This document shows, in pieces, positions 6,562 through 8,592 of a stretch of DNA of 8,592 nt. The number at the start of each line of letters is the position of its first letter. The first letter of the stretch is position 1. Below the pieces are notes generated by a model. The model did no database searches. It was not told the DNA's origin and worked only from the letters and a program-made list of their open reading frames with translations. Source of the DNA: a bacterium (lineage in GTDB: Bacteria > Pseudomonadota > Alphaproteobacteria > Rhizobiales > Xanthobacteraceae); assembly GCA_029946075.1 (NCBI GenBank), contig JAQSDT010000033.1:1-8592 (forward strand), read 5' to 3'. The position numbers and the translations under genes were made by a program.

Positions 6562-6580
6562 GGGCGGGGCAGGACCGCCC
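6562..6580 (+). terminator. GC-rich hairpin after the CoA transferase, possible weak terminator
   Basis: GGGCGG (6562-6567) pairs with CCGCCC (6575-6580) around a 7-base loop, four bases after the stop codon. There is no T-run after it, so termination would be weak or Rho-assisted. Confidence 0.35.
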
Positions 6581-6678
6581 CATGCATAGCGACCTTGCAG
6601 CAAGGCGCTTTGATCGCCTGAAATCACCGTCTAAAAGACCCGCCAGACGCCAAGCATTTTCCCGAAAAAGGACAGCTC
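6581..6678 (+). promoter_or_regulatory. Leader of ilvD
   Basis: The leader contains two overlapping short hairpins that cannot form together: CCTTG-CAG-CAAGG (6593-6605) and AGGCG-CTTTGAT-CGCCT (6603-6619). A weak promoter-like pair, CTTTGA (6608-6613) and CTAAAA (6631-6636), is 17 bases apart. The Shine-Dalgarno AAGGA (6668-6672) lies 6 bases before the ATG. No leader peptide rich in Ile, Val or Leu is present, so classical attenuation is not supported. Confidence 0.3.
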
Positions 6679-8523
6679 ATGCCCGCCTATCGTTCCCGAA
6701 CCACGACCCACGGCCGCAACATGGCGGGCGCCCGCGGCCTCTGGCGCGCCACCGGCATGAAGAACGAGGATTTCGGCAAGCCGATCATCGCCGTCGTCAA
6801 CTCGTTCACCCAGTTCGTGCCCGGCCACGTGCATCTGAAGGACCTTGGCCAGCTCGTCGCGCGCGAGATCGAGAAGGCCGGCGGCGTCGCCAAGGAGTTC
6901 AACACCATCGCGGTCGATGACGGCATCGCCATGGGCCATGACGGCATGCTCTACAGCTTGCCGTCGCGCGAGATCATTGCCGACAGCGTCGAGTACATGG
7001 TCAATGCGCATTGCGCCGATGCCATGGTCTGCATCTCCAACTGCGATAAAATCACGCCCGGCATGCTGATGGCATCGCTGCGGCTCAACATCCCGACCGT
7101 GTTCGTCTCGGGCGGCCCAATGGAGTCGGGCAAGGTCACGCTCAAGGGCAAGAAGCGCGCGGTCGATCTGATTGATGCGATGGTTGCCGCCGCCGACAGC
7201 AATGTCAGCGACGAAGACGTCGAAGTGATCGAGCGTTCGGCGTGCCCGACCTGCGGCTCCTGCTCGGGCATGTTCACGGCGAACTCGATGAATTGCCTCA
7301 CCGAAGCGCTCGGCCTCGCGCTGCCCGGCAACGGCTCGGTGCTGGCGACGCATGCCGACCGCAAGGGACTGTTCGTCGAGGCCGGTCATCTGATCGTCGA
7401 CCTGGCGCGGCGCTATTACGAGCAAGACGACGAAACCGCGCTGCCGCGCAACATCGCGAACTTCAAGGCGTTCGAAAACGCCATGACGCTCGACATCGCG
7501 ATGGGCGGTTCGACCAACACCGTGCTGCATCTGCTGGCCGCCGCCTATGAGGGTCAGGTGCCGTTCACGATGCAGGACATCGATCGCCTGTCGCGCCGCG
7601 TGCCGGTCCTCTGCAAGGTCGCGCCCTCGGTCGCCGACGTGCACATGGAAGACGTTCATCGCGCGGGCGGCATCATGGCCATTCTCGGTGAGCTCGACCG
7701 TGCCGGGCTGCTCAATCGCGGCCTGCCGATGGTTCACAGCAAATCGCTGGAAGATGCGCTCAGCCGCTGGGACATCAAGCAGACCAGGAGCGAGAGCGTC
7801 CGCAAGTTTTACATGGCTGCACCGGGCAACGTGCCGACGCAGGTCGCCTTCAGTCAGGAGCGCCGGTTCGAGGAACTCGACACCGACCGCGAGACGGGCT
7901 GCGTCCGCAACGCCGAGCACGCCTATTCGAAAGATGGCGGGCTTGCCGTGCTGTCCGGCAATATCGCGCTCGAAGGCTGCATCGTGAAGACCGCCGGCGT
8001 CGACGAGAGCATCCTGAAGTTCGAGGGCCCGGCGCGGGTGTTCGAAAGCCAGGACGCCGCCGTCGAAGGAATTTTGGGCAACAAGATCAAGCCGGGCGAT
8101 GTCGTCGTGGTCCGCTATGAAGGCCCGCGCGGCGGTCCCGGCATGCAGGAAATGCTGTATCCGACCAGCTACCTCAAATCCAAGGGCCTCGGAAAGGTCT
8201 GCGCGCTCGTCACCGACGGCCGCTTCTCCGGCGGTTCCTCGGGCCTGTCGATCGGCCATCTGTCGCCGGAAGCCGCCGAAGGCGGCCTGATCGGCCTCGT
8301 CGAAGAGGGCGATCTCATCAAGATCGATATCCCCTCGCGCTCGATCAGCCTCGCCGTCGACGACGCCACGCTGGCCAAGCGCCGCGAAGCCATGGTTGCG
8401 CGCGGCGCCGATGCCTGGAAGCCCGCCAAGAAGCGTCCCCGCAAGATCACGATGGCGCTGAAGGCCTATGCCGCGCTCACCACCAGCGCCGCCCGCGGCG
8501 CCGTGCGCGTCGTTCCGGAGTGA
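6679..8523 (+). CDS. ilvD: Dihydroxy-acid dehydratase (EC 4.2.1.9), E. coli type
   Basis: Cytosolic iron-sulfur enzyme that dehydrates 2,3-dihydroxy-isovalerate and 2,3-dihydroxy-3-methylvalerate to the 2-keto acids used for valine, leucine and isoleucine (and, through ketoisovalerate, pantothenate). The 614 residues align by eye end to end with E. coli IlvD (616). Key residues are present: D81 (Mg), C122-D123-K124 in SNCDKITPGM (cluster Cys, Mg ligand and carbamylated Lys), C195 in CPTCGSCSG, E491 in GMQEMLYP, and S517 in TDGRFSGG as the likely base. The stretch NSFTQFVPGH (41-50) has Gly49 where the [2Fe-2S] branch of the family has a third cluster Cys, which fits the oxygen-sensitive E. 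coli branch. The start ATG has AAGGA 6 bases upstream. It is complete and shows no sign of decay. Confidence 0.98.
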   Translation: MPAYRSRTTTHGRNMAGARGLWRATGMKNEDFGKPIIAVVNSFTQFVPGHVHLKDLGQLVAREIEKAGGVAKEFNTIAVDDGIAMGHDGMLYSLPSREIIADSVEYMVNAHCADAMVCISNCDKITPGMLMASLRLNIPTVFVSGGPMESGKVTLKGKKRAVDLIDAMVAAADSNVSDEDVEVIERSACPTCGSCSGMFTANSMNCLTEALGLALPGNGSVLATHADRKGLFVEAGHLIVDLARRYYEQDDETALPRNIANFKAFENAMTLDIAMGGSTNTVLHLLAAAYEGQVPFTMQDIDRLSRRVPVLCKVAPSVADVHMEDVHRAGGIMAILGELDRAGLLNRGLPMVHSKSLEDALSRWDIKQTRSESVRKFYMAAPGNVPTQVAFSQERRFEELDTDRETGCVRNAEHAYSKDGGLAVLSGNIALEGCIVKTAGVDESILKFEGPARVFESQDAAVEGILGNKIKPGDVVVVRYEGPRGGPGMQEMLYPTSYLKSKGLGKVCALVTDGRFSGGSSGLSIGHLSPEAAEGGLIGLVEEGDLIKIDIPSRSISLAVDDATLAKRREAMVARGADAWKPAKKRPRKITMALKAYAALTTSAARGAVRVVPE

Positions 8524-8537
8524 GCGTCTGACGGTAG

Positions 8538-8564
8538 GATGGGTGGAGCGCAGCGATACCCATC
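8538..8564. repeat. Short inverted repeat, GATGGGT...ACCCATC
   Basis: GATGGGT (8538-8544) and ACCCATC (8558-8564) flank a 13-base GGAGCGCAGCGAT centre, 14 bases after the ilvD stop. From memory this GTAGGATGGGT / GCGCAGCGATACCCATC unit is scattered between genes in Bradyrhizobium; I cannot confirm copy number here. It may form an mRNA hairpin at the 3' end of ilvD. Confidence 0.7.
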
Positions 8565-8574
8565 AACAGCGGCG

Positions 8575-8588
8575 CCCCTCGCGAGGGG
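8575..8588. repeat. Perfect 14-bp palindrome at the window edge
   Basis: CCCCTCGCGAGGGG is fully self-complementary. It could be part of an ilvD terminator or of the repeat beside it, but the sequence ends four bases later, so no T-run can be judged. Confidence 0.4.
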
Positions 8589-8592
8589 TAGC

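Noticed and set aside
6582..6660. Leader peptide with attenuation control of ilvD
   Set aside because: The small frame from ATG 6582 (MHSDLAARRFDRL) has no run of Ile, Val or Leu codons, and does not stop before ilvD but continues into it in another frame.
6631..8259. 542-codon minus-strand frame antisense to ilvD
   Set aside because: Composition is His/Asp/Arg-rich with no recognisable domain, and the codon pattern is explained by the conserved ilvD gene on the other strand.

Overview
The window reads as ordinary GC-rich alphaproteobacterial chromosome, most likely from the Bradyrhizobium / Rhodopseudomonas group (Nitrobacteraceae). This rests on GC-rich third codon positions, protein sequences that look rhizobial, and two intergenic inverted repeats of a kind I remember as common in Bradyrhizobium genomes. 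That last point is memory, not a search. I see no phage, transposase, CRISPR, tRNA or rRNA.

Layout. On the minus strand lie the 5' part of type I methionine aminopeptidase (map, 1-681, cut by the window edge) and an MscS-family mechanosensitive channel (797-2113). A 273-bp divergent intergenic region (2114-2386) follows; it carries a small hairpin and three direct copies of a ten-base CARGTATTTG motif. On the plus strand come a CPA1-type potassium/proton antiporter with C-terminal regulatory domains (2387-4180), a 309-aa protein related to the selenoprotein B subunit of glycine/sarcosine/betaine and proline reductases but with Cys in place of Sec (4299-5228), a class III (CaiB/BaiF) CoA transferase starting at TTG (5365-6558), and dihydroxy-acid dehydratase ilvD (6679-8523). 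A 112-bp palindromic repeat (5233-5344) fills most of the gap between the GrdB-like gene and the CoA transferase, and a shorter inverted repeat follows ilvD (8538-8564).

How the genes fit together. The channel and the antiporter both serve ion and turgor balance and are divergently transcribed across a shared control region, so joint osmotic control is plausible but unproven. The GrdB-like gene and the CoA transferase are same-strand neighbours; a metabolic link is only a guess. IlvD is the third step of branched-chain amino acid synthesis, and Map removes initiator methionine; both are housekeeping enzymes. No clear novel multi-gene system is visible. The items most worth following are the orphan Cys-type GrdB homologue, the composite palindromic repeat directly in front of a TTG-start gene, and the direct repeats upstream of the antiporter.
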